DNA from: Diplodia intermedia
Taxonomy: Eukaryota > Ascomycota > Dothideomycetes > Botryosphaeriales > Botryosphaeriaceae
Direction of reading: 5' to 3'
NCBI GenBank assembly: GCA_021495925.1
Contig: JAKEKT010000060.1
Location: 1 to 64,000, forward strand
Length of the DNA stretch: 64,000 bases
Part shown: in pieces, positions 46,218 through 58,453 of the stretch
Numbering within the stretch: the stretch's first letter is position 1
How the letters are laid out: every line of letters begins with the position of its first letter
Made by a program: the position numbers and the translations under genes
Notes under the pieces: generated by a model
The model's input: only the letters and a program-made list of their open reading frames with translations
Databases searched by the model: none
Told to the model about the DNA's origin: nothing

Positions 46218-49200
46218 GGTTGCGGTTGGTTGTCGGAAGCGACGGTTTAAGCGAAAAGCGATTGACTTTGGGTTGGAGGGAGAGAGAGGGCTGCGAGGGA
46301 TTGCTGTCAGTCACGGATATGTTGAAGGTGTTGGTGCGGTACTCACTCTTCGGACGAAGAAGCGACAGGCAACGACACTGATGGGAAAAAGACTGGTGTA
46401 TGCGGTGGCGAGGAGGCAGCAGGGCGTGTTCCAAATATATGCGTGTTGTCCCCTTGTTGCGTGCGGACCGACAGGATGGATACACCGGTGTGTGTGTGTT
46501 CTGGACCCGCAGCCTCGGCCTCGTGGACTTCCCTTTCCGGCGAGCTCGTGCTTCCTTTGTGCGATGGAGGAATGATAAAGGGGATTGCTGGAACCCACGC
46601 GGCCGCCGCGAGGGCGTATTTATAGCATGCACTGGCAGAGAGCAGAGCACGCCGAGCCCGTCCGGTGCGCTTCGGAATGCTCACCACGCGGCGTGACTCC
46701 GTCGAGCAACAGTGCTGAAGCTGTGACCCACGCTTCATGCAGGGTCCAAAAGCGCGAAAGGGCAAGGGTCAGCAGCCCGCGCGCCCCGGTTGGCCGGCTG
46801 CTCAGGGGGGCCCGAGCGGAGGCTGCAGCTTCGCTGGCCCTCTGTCGGATCCGCCTGGGTGTCGTTTTTAGGCCTCCGACGATCCGCCATTAGCGGCGGA
46901 CGAGATAACAACGGCAACAGGCTCGGTGCATATCACATTCGGTGGACAGGCGAGGGAACGTGGACGGGTCCCGACTGGCAGCCCGGCGGCCGCACTAGCA
47001 TTCCCTCCCTCGAGCTCATTGAGGCGCTGGACCCTTATCTTACTCACACCTCCTCTTCGCCCGAGCCTGAAAAGCTTACTAAAGAACAGCGCAGCTGATA
47101 TGCGCCATCCGCCCCGGCCAGCCCTCAGCCTCATCAGAAGCAGGAGACAACACGAGACACATGGCCAACAGGCAGCCTGGGTCCGGCCCGAACTATAAGC
47201 ACAGCTCCATCTATCAAGGCCTCAGCTAGAGAAGCCACCGTCATCTCTGTGTCGCAAGCGCGCGGGGAGAAGCGCGAACGGGCAGCAGCAATGCAGCCAA
47301 GTCTTTCCCTTCGCCGTTAGTTGGCGTCGGCTCCCAGCCCATGCCATGCATCCCCAGCAGACGAACAAACCCCAACCCTTTCGAGGCAGCAAATCAGCGC
47401 CCGGCCATCCGTGCCCCTGCATTCTTTGACCGCAAAGGGAACAATTCATCATTTCGCGGCGCGTGCATGTGCTCCTTCCCATGCAGCTTCCCGTCTCCGC
47501 GCGCTCGCCTCGACAGCAGCTCTTGGTGGTGGTGTACGCTCCGTGCCGCCGCGTGGCAAGGCCGGCCGGACGAATGCAGGGACCGCCAATCGCTAGCTCG
47601 TTTCGGCCGAGAGGGTTGCGTGCTCTTGGTGGTGGTGCTGGTGGTGCCGGTGGAGACGAGGAAGCGGTGGTGGCGGCACGACGCACGGCGGCAGCGCGGC
47701 AATGAGGGCGACGGCGGCCGTGCGCGCGCCCAGCCATGCACACCGACATCCGCGTCCCATCTCCCCTTTCCCGTTTCTGCAGGTTGCGGGGTGCATCGTG
47801 ATAGGCTAGTCGCCTCCAGTCGCAAGCGAAGCGCGTCTGTGGGTGAGTTGAGTTTTGGGGGCGCTGGTTTCGAATCGACCGGTCAACAGCCATCGTTTCG
47901 AACTGACAGCAGCTCTCGAGCGACCCGACTCCGCTTATCGGCGCCGGCGATGCGATTGCGCGTTAAGGCAAGACGCACTCAACAACCATCACCCCATCTC
48001 AGCGCAGCATTTTCCCTCTTTTTTTCTGCCGCTACGCCCGAGCCCGTCCGTTCCATCCCTCTGGTCATTCGATTGCACTGCCTACTATTGCTCAACGTGA
48101 GGCTCCCACCAAGGCTGGTCCGACATCGGCCCGCGTCTTGGCCGTCCGCATGCTCGGCCTTTGACCAACAAACTTTCTCAATGAAGGAGTCATCAGCGGC
48201 CATCAGCCGCCGCCCGAGTCCCCGAAAGCTCCAAGCACCTCTTCCGTTGCTCCGAGCACCATGTACACAAAAACGGTGTGAGAACGGCTGCTGCTCTTGC
48301 TTTTACTTTTTGCCTGCGCCTGCAGCAAAGCGCCTGCATACTACTCTCAGCAAGAAATGCTTATATTACGTGACCCGTGCCGCCTGCAGCGTGCGTCTTC
48401 ACCGCCAATGCGCTGCGGGTGAGCACCAAAGCAGGAAGCACAGCGGCTCGACGCAATCCCACCAAAACGTCGTGGAAATTGGTCACAGCCCTCTCCATGC
48501 CAGAGACTGCCAAGGTGCCGGGCAGATACGGCTCGCGTGGCCAATTTCTCCGGCCCGCGAGTTTTTGGCGGCCGAGATATCCGTTGCCTGCAAGGCAAGC
48601 TAGGCCAAAATACTCCGGGCGCCTCGCCGGGTTGCCTTGGAGCGGCGAGTCAACTAGTCGCACCCGGGTCGCTTGTATCAAACCGGTGGGAGACCAACGA
48701 CGACTCGCTAACGGATCGTAGTATAGCTTAGGGCGCCGCCGAAGAAGCGCTTGCCTTTTGTTACTCCTTCATAGATAAGCATGATGATAGCGTTGTTACA
48801 GTTACATACCTCTGCTGCTACTTTATCATCCCTTCGCTTGTAATATGCATCGACGAGCCGAACCATGGTTCACTGTTAGCATTGACAAGCACTGACAAGC
48901 TGCAACATGCACAAGGGGCGACGGAATGGACCCGGTCTTTATCGCCGTCCCCAATCGATGCGGAGGTCAAAGCGGGCCATGTGCCTGATCACAAAGGCAA
49001 CTCGCTCGTGCACTGATTGCATGACTCTACTACCGTATCCGGCAATTCGATTGTCCCGCGCCACTGCGCTTTGGCACGCTATTATTGACAGCTTTCAATG
49101 CGATAGTATGCCTGAGGCAGCGGCGCCAGCAGCAGTCCGTAGGGCGAACAAGGCGATAGTCTTCTCCCACCCGCAACCCTGCTTGCTCTATGCATGTTAA

Positions 49201-50526
49201 ACCTTGACCTTCCTTTGGGAGAAACATAGAGCGGGAGAGAGAGAGAGATGGCGTTTCAAACATTCAGCGAAAGCAATAAACAACATCAACGAAATCTCTC
49301 GCCCTTGTGACCTCCCACTTCTCCCCCCTCCTCCCCCCCAACCAAACACACACACAACCCGTCTCCCATCTCCCATCCCACCCACACACATCCTAATCTA
49401 CAAGGGATAATTTTTTCTTTAAATGTCCAGAAGTCACGCCGGCTTATCAGAACAAAGTCCATAAATCATTTCACGGTGGCAGCAGCAGCGGCGGCGGCAG
49501 CAGTAGTAATAACGATAGTGACGATAGACAAAACAAGTCCAACACCACCACCACCACCACTGCTCACTGCTCACTACTCCCAAACCGCCGGCCGGCGCAT
49601 GCAACAAAAAGGTAGGACAGATAAAGAAGACAGACAGAAGGCAAAGCAATCAGACTCTCTCTACACCCACAACTCCCTTACTTATTTCCCCCCCTCTTAT
49701 CGTATCCTTTGTCATCAGGTATATGTACATACATGCACGGTTCAGCAGCAGCAGCAGCGGCTCGGACCGTCGCGCAGTGCAGTGCAGTGCAGCGTTACAT
49801 ACGTTACTTTTGCATTGCATAACGATCCCGATCCGGGGCCCGGACGGACCAGGAGGGAGAAAGAGGCAACTCGTTACCCCGCTCTCTGTTCGAATCGGGA
49901 ATCAAGTGCGAGGAAGAATGAGCGAGGGAGAGAGTCATTACACCCTTGCCTGGAAAACCCCTCCAATGAGAAACCCTGTGACCACGACATCACACACGCA
50001 ATCACAAACGCAGGTTTTGCATGAATACTCTGCATTTTCCCAATAACCCCCATTTGTGCAATGTGCAATGATAACCTCTCTCGCTGCCGTAAAGACGCTC
50101 CTCTTCCAATCTCTGGTCAAGAGGGTGGTGGAAAATGGGAGGAGCTGTTTCGAATGTACATACACGGAAACTTTCCGTTTGAAAATGTTTCTCCTTCACC
50201 CCACCACCTTCCTTTGAGAACCACGCCTAGTCAGACCCTTTCGAAGATAAAATTCCCCTTACCGCACGACTAGAACCCGCTTAACCGTTCCGAGAGTTTG
50301 GAGAAAAGAAAAAGGAAAAAAGTAAGAGAAGACTGGACCCCCCGTAATCGTCAATACTTGGTTGATCTGCCCAGTAGTAGCCTTCTTCCTCTGCAAAACG
50401 AGGAGAAAGCTTCAATAGAAACCCGTGATAAGAGATTTTTGATAGCCTCTGCGTGCGGCATCCGGATCTCGTGTAGTGCCGTCTCTACGGTTAAACAATG
50501 TGCTGATACGCATAGTCGAGCTCGGT
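46218..50526. other. 4.3-kb interval with no supported gene
   Basis: The longest ORFs (420 codons at 47341-48603 +, 223 codons at 47222-47893 -) overlap on opposite strands, have no domain and are rich in Arg/Ser/Pro/Ala, typical of GC-rich chance ORFs. Near 49.2-50.3 kb there are CA, CCA and GCAGC microsatellites. No rRNA, tRNA or transposon signature was recognised. Confidence 0.5.
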
Positions 50527-52007
50527 TTACTTTCCGTGGGCGCGAAGAAGCTCCTCATCGTAGTCGAGGCGGTTGATGCGCTTCTTGATGAGCTCGAATG
50601 CTGAAAAGAAGATGGCATTGACGACGCAGGAACGGCTCATGGAAACCCCGAGACCTGCCAGCTGCTGTTAGCTCAAGAGGTCCTCTGCTTCCGATCCAAT
50701 TTGAGCATGACTTGCCCTTGTACATGCGAGGGTTGAAGAACTGGATCTTCTGCTTCGTGGTGCGATCCCTGTGTTGGGTGAAGCAGTTGCGCTGGTAGAT
50801 GCTCTTCGCCGTGTCGATGGGATAAATCTGCACATGACCGGTTAGATCAAAAGCTCGTGGTAGGGTGCAAACGCGCCCCGAACTTACGCAGGCCCAGCTG
50901 ACGAGACCGCAGAGGCCTCCGGCGACGACGACTGCGAGTGGAGAGGTCGGAGAGTTTCCGCGAGCGTTGGCGAGAAGCTGCTTGGAGCTCTCGTACGTCA
51001 TGAAGTAGATGCCGGTGCCGATCGTGTCACGGACTGTAGCACGGTCAGCATTGAACCACAGCATAAACAATGTCCAATCGCACTTACGCAAGTGATAGTG
51101 AACTCCGGCGTAAAGGCCTCCCAAACCACGGTGCTTGACGACCATCTGAGCGGTGCGGAAAGTGCCAAGCTCGGCGTAGCTCTGGACGATAGGGTTGGGC
51201 TTTGCGCCGCCCTCCTTGCACTGGGCAAGGACTGAAATTTGAGCGCTCATCTTCGTCAACTCGAACGGACCTAGAAAGCTGCCGGTTATCATTTGCTGTT
51301 CCAAAAAAGTATCGTTCCAGCGAGGTTTGCGTACAAGCAATGAACGTAATGACCGCACCAGCCGTGGCGCCGGCCGTGAAGAAACACGACATGGTGTTGA
51401 AATTGGGCCGCGCGCCCCTCGTGTTCGCCCTCTCCAGCGGAGAGATGCCCGTCGCGCGGGTGATCCATGTGTCGTATGTGTACTTGGCGCGTTGGTAGAC
51501 GGAGAACGAGACGGTGCGGACTAAAGTGATGCTGGCCAGCGGGGAGAGGACGCCTGCAGCTCAGCCGTTAGCGGGCCACGGCACCAATCGCAGAGGCGGG
51601 CGGGCGGAGACTTACCGCGCCAGAAGCCCTTGGTGCCCTCGCTCCTGTAGGTTTGCTGGACGCAGTCGACGACGCCGGTGAACCTGTTGCTGTACCTGTG
51701 CGGCGGTCAGCGGCCAATTGCAGGATGCCGGCACAGGGTGGACCCTCTTACGTTTGCATGCGCGTCTTCACAGAGTCGAGAGGATACTGCGGTCGTCAGC
51801 AAAGGCGAAGCCGGACCGAGGCGGCCGGGCGGAGGCGCTGCTACTCACAGCCGTGATGGTGGAAAGCAGACTGCTGGAGCTCGCGGCGATCTCGGTGCGG
51901 TAGCGCCTGCACCAGCGGCGGTACTCATGGCTGGCGAGCAGAGCCTGGGAGACCGAGCGCGGAGCGGCTATGGGAGCGCTGCGGTCGTCCTGCGGAGTGG
52001 AAGGCAT
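50527..52007 (-). CDS. Mitochondrial carrier family (SLC25) transporter
   Basis: There are eight exons: 52007-51849, 51786-51752, 51695-51616, 51553-51335, 51270-51088, 51033-50888, 50827-50716 and 50654-50527, giving 353 aa. Three carrier signatures mark three repeats: YPLDSVKTRMQ (Pro55), CPFELTKMSAQ and IYPIDTAKSIYQR, each followed by an aromatic-rich FWRG or YAGV type segment. The N-terminal 45 residues precede the first helix, longer than in minimal carriers. The last intron has a GC donor (GCAAGT at 50715-50710); splicing it gives RMYKGLGVSMSRS, the conserved sixth-helix start. The substrate cannot be told by eye. The second signature is degenerate (FELTK instead of xDxxR/K). Confidence 0.9.
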
Positions 52008-52685
52008 GCTGGCTATCGCTAGCTTTTGAAGACCTGTTGCAGGTCTTCAAGGCAATCGCGATAAGGCCAGCAGCCACTTGTGATCCATCAAGCCGTGTGC
52101 CAGTGGGTGGGGAGGCCGGGCAGTGCTGGGTGCACGAGATGGAGAATTGGAGGTGGTTGAGCTCGCGCGACTGGTGTTGCGGGGTCGGGGTGGCGAGGTG
52201 ACAGGAGCTTGCAGGAGGGGCGCGGCGGAGGGCAGGGCGGCGCGTGGTTGGCGGAGCGGAGTCAGATGTGACCTGAGCAGATGCCCGGGCGTGGTTGACG
52301 TTGTTTAAGCATGGGCGATGATGTGGGGGGCGCCTGGGTCGGCTAACGCTGATCTGCGCTTCTCTTCGTCCAGCATGTGCCCATCAGCTCACCCTCGTTC
52401 CATCGCCCCAGCGTGCCGACGGCTATATCTCAGCGCTGCACGCCGCCATGGACCTCAGCCAGAGCGTCTGAAAACCGCGCAGCTCCACTGCCATGCCGGC
52501 CGCGCATCACCAGATCTCAGCCTGACATCCCTGCCGCTGTGTGACGCCAGGCCGAACTTCGCCCCGATTCCTCGCAGATCTCGAGAGCTGCGTCAATTGG
52601 CTCACGCGCAAAACTAATATTACATTCCTCAGTGGTACACGCCGTCTATATGCTCATTATCCTTCGTAACTCGTCTCCATCCTCC
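52008..52685. other. Carrier promoter region and 3' flank of the GPI protein
   Basis: No supported ORF. An inverted repeat (CTTTTGAAGACCTG/CAGGTCTTCAAGG) at about 52022-52051 lies just upstream of the carrier start. Confidence 0.45.
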
Positions 52686-54283
52686 TCACAGCACGACCAT
52701 GGCAATGCCGCTCCCCAGCGCCACAAACGCGAGCAGCCATCCCCAGACGCGCACATCCGGAGCGGCGGCGCTAGGCGCGACTTTCGCGACCGCACTCGCC
52801 GACGCAGTGCCGGTCGCCGTGTACGTGCAGCTGCTCCCGCAGCCGTACCCGCTGGGACAGCATCCGCCGCCCAAGCTGGCGGCGCAGCTCGACCAACCCG
52901 TCGCACACGAGCCGCTCTCGGTGGCAAACGAAGCTCCCGTCTGTGCGACGATTGTGACGCCGTTGCTCACCAGGCCCGTCGTCGAAACCGTGGGGCACGA
53001 CGTCGCCTGGCAGTCGCGGCCATGGCGGCAGCACCCTCCCTGATAATAGGCCGAACACGCGTAGAAGCCCGTGGGGCAGCCGTCAATGGACGTCGACGAT
53101 GGCGCCGTTGTGACGCTGTCTTCGGTGCCGGTTGGACGGACCGGAGGCAGAGCGCCGCTTCCACTGCTGGACGTGGCCGAAGCAGTTGACAGTGCTGGGC
53201 ATTCCGCTGATCCGCATGCCCTGTCTGTCGGACAGCACCCTCCGCCCAAGGTTGCAGGGCAGGACCTGAAGCCTGTGCTGCAAGTAAGCGTACCCTGCGG
53301 GATTGTGCTGGCGCTTATTTTGCTGGTGATGCTGCTGCTGCTGCTGCTGCTGCTGTCCTCGGAGCTTGTGGAAGCTGCCGAGCTCGACGACTCAGTGGTC
53401 GTCGTTGTTGTCGCCGTCGCTTCGTTACTTGTGGTGGTCGGGTTTGCCGGCGAAGTCGATGTCGTTCGTGTGCTACTCGCGGAAGAGGTAGCCGGGGAAA
53501 GGGTCGTAGTCATGGTGACGGTATTGCTAATGATGCCTGAATCGAGTCAGCGGTGCTACACAAAGTGCCAATGGGTCCAGTCGGGCACTCACAGCCTACG
53601 TCCTGGCAGCTGTATCCGGGAATACAGCAGCCGCCGTTGTCGCTTTCCGGGCAACTGGTATAGCCGGCGTCGGTGTTGCAATTTGAAACCCCTCCCGAGC
53701 AGGAGCCTCCCGCGGGACAGCAGCCCACATCGCCCAATCCAGTATCCTCGACAATGACGCAGGTCTCGTCGGAAGGGCAGCAGCTGTTGGGTCGGCTGAT
53801 GCTCGCGCAGCTGTTGGTTCCAGTCGGACACTGGTAGTCGCGCTTCTCGAACAAGTTGCGCTGGAAGAATCGCAGGAGACTCCGGCCAGGATCGGGGGTT
53901 TCGGAATGCAGAAGAAGTGGTGGTAGCAGGTTCTCCGCCAGCGAAGAATTGGAGTAATGTTCGTTGCGGTCCGCATCTGCCGTTTGCGCCCTCCCTCTGA
54001 ATTTGTCTGACTCCTGTTCTGTCCCGCCGGTGGCCTCCTCGAATTGCCAGTAGTGGAGAAAGAACTTCTCGCCGGGATCATGGCTCATCTTCTGCACTCC
54101 CGCGGGAGGTCCCCGTGCGACGCGTTCGTGTATGGATGCATCCCGTTTGACAAACTCCTCGTGCTCGGGCCAGTATTTCTCATGCTTTGGTAGGTTGTAG
54201 GGCCAAGGCTCAGCTGTGGCCAAGTAATTTGAAAGGGAAAGCAAGAGGAGCGACGACGGCAGAGAGAAAAAAGAGCCCGGCAT
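52686..54283 (-). CDS. GPI-anchored cysteine-rich cell-surface protein
   Basis: The exons are 54283-53593 and 53536-52686, giving 513 aa. The start MPGSFFSLPSSLLLLSLSNYLATAE is a signal peptide. After a spacer of about 140 residues come repeated Cys modules of the form C-P-x-G-x3-C-x5-8-CCP-x4-C. Two lie before the intron, and three more are in the C-terminal half (STGFRSCPATLGGGCCP; PTGFYACSAYYQGGCCR; ATGWSSCAASLGGGCCP). Ser/Thr-rich linkers of more than 60 residues are probably O-glycosylated. The hydrophobic C-terminus (VWGWLLAFVALGSGIAMVVL) fits a GPI-attachment signal. It is likely a plasma-membrane or wall protein; function is unknown. The upstream ATG codons at 54388 and 54422 are less likely because they precede the signal peptide. 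Confidence 0.85.
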
Positions 54284-55002
54284 GAGGGAGGAGGGGTTGG
54301 AGCCAGGTATGCGGGTTGCGATAAGCGATCGGGAGAGCACCAGCGGTAAGGGCAAGAATAGGGTACAAGAAAGGCAACGGGCATGCAACGGAGCGGAAGC
54401 GGCGAGAGCTACTGAAGAGCATCTGCGGGTGATGTCAGGATGGCTGGCGACAGCGCATCGACCATTTCCTGATTTTAATGACGGGGCTGGGCCTGGTCGA
54501 CGGCGAGGCGGTCAGCCTCGCTTTCGTCGACCCCGCTTACGGGCCGGCTGCCATGCATGCGGCGGCCTGGTGTCTCAATCGCCCAGGCACCGCGAGTTGC
54601 AGCCGGCCTTGGCCAGATGATGTGCGGAGGGATGAGCAGTGGGAGAGGAGCGTGCAGACCTAGAGCTCTCCCCACAACTCGGCCCGCGGCTGCACGGACC
54701 CCAGCCGACCTTTCTTCACCCCGGCCTTTCCTTTGAAACACAATTTCACTCTTTGGGTAACTGTCCATCGGGTCCCTTTTCCTACTCATCGTCGAGCATC
54801 TTCACCCACGTAGCGGTTTCATCTCATTCTAGCCAATCCGTCACTTCTGCCGGAGTACAACTTAAAGAACCAATCACCCACGACCACGATCCGTGACAGC
54901 AGGAAGAAGCTACGTTGATCTGAAACTCGATGTCTTCGATGAACAATTTACTGCTACTGCCGTGTATTTCGTCATTGCGTGAGATTACAAGTGTACAAAT
55001 TA
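54284..55002. other. Intergenic region
   Basis: It contains the promoter of the GPI-protein gene and the 3' flank of the HET gene. No supported ORF. Confidence 0.5.
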
Positions 55003-57274
55003 TCAATAGAGATACATCTTCTCCGGCTGCACGCTTCTCAGCTCCTGCTGGAGCCTTCTCCCCTCATAGCTCGTCAGCCTCGCCAGCCCAATCCTCTTGA
55101 AAGCCCGACGGCCCTGATCCTTCCCTGTAAGCTGCAGCAAGAGGCAGATGCAATGGGTCTGAGCTTGCTCGATTCCGCTCTCACCGGTCGCGGCAGGCAT
55201 GCAGAATATCATGGCGCCAGGCTCAAAGACATCGCCGTCGTCCGCAGGGCTGTCCAGATAAACGTCCGTATACATGTCCCTGAACGACGGCGTGACGCTG
55301 CCGCTGATCCACCATCCGTACGGTGTGATGAAGTCGGGCTCGATTTCCCGCAACTCGATCTGGACGACGCGAGCGTCGAGCAAGAGGCGGCACCCGGTGC
55401 CCTCGACCAGGCCAAACTTGTTCCGGTTGTCGACGTATCTCATGTGAACGTCCTCGACCCGGAAGAGCAGGTTCTGGTCCTTGTATTCGCCGCACGCAAC
55501 GCCGTTTGGTACATCGAGCGCGGCCCATGAGAAGGAAGGTGCACGCAGCGGGTGGCGTCGGGTGTTGTTGTAGATCCAGCCGTCCTCGAAGCGCGGCTCG
55601 ACGCGCCATAGGAGTTGGCCCTCCAGCTGTTCTCGCCACATCCCAGCGACGTACGGATGTTGTTTCTGTTGTGCAACCGGCCACCCATGGGCCAGCTTCG
55701 TGTCGAAGAAGAACTTCGCCAAGCCCGCAAGCGCCATCAACTTGTCTCCCTTCCGGGAAAGTTCCTTCTGCGAATACAGCTCGACGATCCGCTTCCAAAG
55801 CTCGTAGGCGTGTAGCCTGGGCACATCCTTTTCCGGGTCGCTGAATTCTTCCACGCTGGTATCTTGCAGGATCTCTCCATCTCCTTCGGGGTCGAGGTCC
55901 TTCAGTCTGTCCTCACTCACGATGACGCCGGATTTGAGCTGAAGCCCGGGGACGCCTTCTGGATAGCGTTCGGTGCAACAACGCTCGGAGCACTCCCATG
56001 CAACCTGGTCGCAGCAGAAATGCACGACTCTTGGCGCCAGCAGCCTTTCCTGGTAGACCCAAGCCCGTTTGTTGACCGCGGCATCCTCGACCAGGTCATC
56101 CCATAAAGAGACGTCCACGACCGAACATCTCTTCATGTACTTCTTCCGTCGAGCCTGTTGCAAGCACCCGAAGACGGTCCGCACACTGGCCTTGACGCAA
56201 TCTTTCAGCGACCACCCTCCCCCTTCGTCCTCTTCCTCGTCGAGTTCCAGCAAGTCTTGCACGTTGAGGTCGACTTCATCCTCGCGCAACAATTCCGGGT
56301 TCCTGGATCGAAACAAGCCGCCGGAGCTATCCGATGCGGCAGTGGCGGAGATGTTCAGGTAGGATTTGCGGTACACCTTGTCCATGAGGGCCGCCTGCGT
56401 GCGCCAGTCGTCGGCATGGAGACGATCGTCGTTCTTCTTGCTCGTCTGGACGATGCACAACGCGTCGATCCAGATGTACCGGACGCCTTCCAGGCGACTC
56501 GCAAACACGACGGCGTCGCGAAACGTCGGCGGCATGTCCTCGAGCGCGATCCCGTGCGTCATCATCTCTTTCCGGTTGCTGGCGACGAGCCGAAGGGGCG
56601 CCTCTCCGCCCCAGCAATGGCTCAACGTCACGTACCGATTGTTCCCCGTCTTCTGCGCCTCCGCGACCTTCCAGTCCGGCGAGTTCTCCAGCAGGTGGAT
56701 CCGGGTCTTCGGGCTGGCCTCATCTCCAGATGCGACGGTCCGCTTGACCGCGTCCAGATCCAGCAGCCGGTCCGGGTACCAATCTTGTTGCGCGTCGGCG
56801 CATTTGCAGATCGAGACCCAGCGCTGTGCGAGCCGGAACACCTCTGTGGAATGGGTGTGCGCCGGATGCTGCTTCCTTCTCCTGAAGCTCCACCGCCTCG
56901 CTGTTGTTGCGCAAATCAGCCAGTGCACAACGACGACATGCAAGCCCAAGCATCCACTCACCTCGCGGCCTCAGAGCAAACGTCCGCATCCACCGTCCAT
57001 CCAGCAGGAAATCCAACGAGTAGTAGCCGCTCTTCCACCCGCTTCCGCAGATCGAGGCCAGAGCGGCTTGCAGATCGATATACCGGTCATCTTCCAGATC
57101 GAAGCGCTCCCGCTCCAGTTGCCTCGCCAGCGCCGAGCATATCGAGCAGCCAAGGTCGGCGGCCTGGCGGAGAGCCGTGGTCCGTTCGTGGTGGTCGAAA
57201 CGTAACTCGACCCTGCGATTCTCCCGCAGGCCCGCTTGATGCCGCAGCATCCGGTGACAAGTGTCGCAGAGCAT
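55003..57274 (-). CDS. HET-domain (heterokaryon incompatibility) protein
   Basis: The exons are 57274-56962 and 56900-55003, giving 736 aa. It starts with a typical MLCDTCHRML zinc-like motif, then GCSICSAL. The three HET blocks are present: RYVTLSHCWGG (residues 193-203), YIWIDALCIVQ, and MDKVYRKSYLNISATAASDSSGGLF. The region after that (LDERAWVYQERLLAPRV-like: KRAWVYQERLLAPRVVHF, then ECSERCCTERYPEG) is also standard. A Leu/Asp/Glu-rich insert lies near residue 315. HET proteins trigger cell death when incompatible fungi fuse; many family members have no known partner. The acceptor is uncertain: CAG at 56856 would also keep the frame and shorten the protein by 17 residues. Confidence 0.9.
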
Positions 57275-58453
57275 GGTGCGAAGAACGAAATGTTTCGCAA
57301 CTGACGGGGACAGATGATGAAACTGAGCAAAAGATGCTGGCTGATGATTTGAGACGTATCCAATTCCATTGTGAGAACTTATACTGATGGTGGAGCCTGA
57401 CGCCGTCGAGTCTAAGCGCCGCGCAGCGTGATGATCGCGGTGGAGCCTCAGCCGGCGGCACGCACCGTTGCCGGCGGTTGATCGACGCGGAGTCCGCGTC
57501 TACCATGGTCAGCCGATTGGATGCGCACATGCCCTCTGAATCGAGCGCGGTCGCTCATTCGACGATGATAAAAATGTCACTGGGGATTCTACCCGTGCCT
57601 CGCGCAAAGCAGATAGGCGTTTCGACTTCTCCACCATTTCCTCGGAGTCTGGACCGTCGGAGTGGGCAGTGCGTATGACCTCGATTTAGCACGCGCTCGC
57701 CGGGCCCACCGTAACAGATGGTTTGTGGGGTTTGTTTCCCCTTTTACCGTTTGCGTGTGATCGGGGAGGATGTGCCGGGTGAGCTTTCGATATCATGCGT
57801 ACGCAGCCCTCACGCGTCCGATAAGTGCTTCGACCTTGGCTTTGCGTGTTTGTTGCGGTGATCCATGCCGCATGTTGTGTGTACTGGTCAGCAGACGGAA
57901 GAGACGGTGGACGATCTGCAAAGCAAACGAGGAACCGCGAATCTGCTGCCTCCGCTTCCTGGTCAGTGCTCAGACGTGAATCAACATGCTTGAACTCCAC
58001 TCGATACAGCACAAGGCAGATGACACAGCTTATCATATGGGGCGTTTTCGGGTGTGGTGGTTTAGGATCATTACTCGTTTGCCGTAGGCTGAGGGACAGA
58101 ACAGAACTACTGCCCTGCCTGTTGATGGAATGCATCAAGGCACATTGGCGCAGCTCCATGGCAGCTAGAGCCGTTCGTTAATGTTCGTTGGCTGCTTTCG
58201 TATCGCGCTGTGGCCGTTGGGATAGGAAAGAACGCGCACAGGTCGACCGCCCTCTTCCATGTACTGCACGCTCGACATAGCAGGTGCTACTTCACATTTG
58301 GTTGAAGGCAGCGACGCCACGACTCCCGGAAGCGACGTCTTGTCTAGTCCAAAGGCCAAAAGCCTCCATTTCTCGTAGCAAATCTGTTGACTTCCCACAT
58401 TAGCCAACCGCAAGAGTATTCGTTGATTGATTCATCATCTACTCAACTTCAAC
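57275..58453. other. Divergent promoter region between the HET gene and a small membrane-protein gene
   Basis: Scattered short ORFs with no domain. No repeat or RNA gene was recognised. Confidence 0.5.

Noticed and set aside
47855..47900. TTCGAATCGACC resembling a tRNA T-loop
   Set aside because: No acceptor stem, D-arm or anticodon arm could be paired around it.
47341..48603. 420-codon plus-strand ORF
   Set aside because: Arg/Ser/Pro-rich, no domain, overlapped by an opposite-strand ORF; length alone is not evidence at this GC content.
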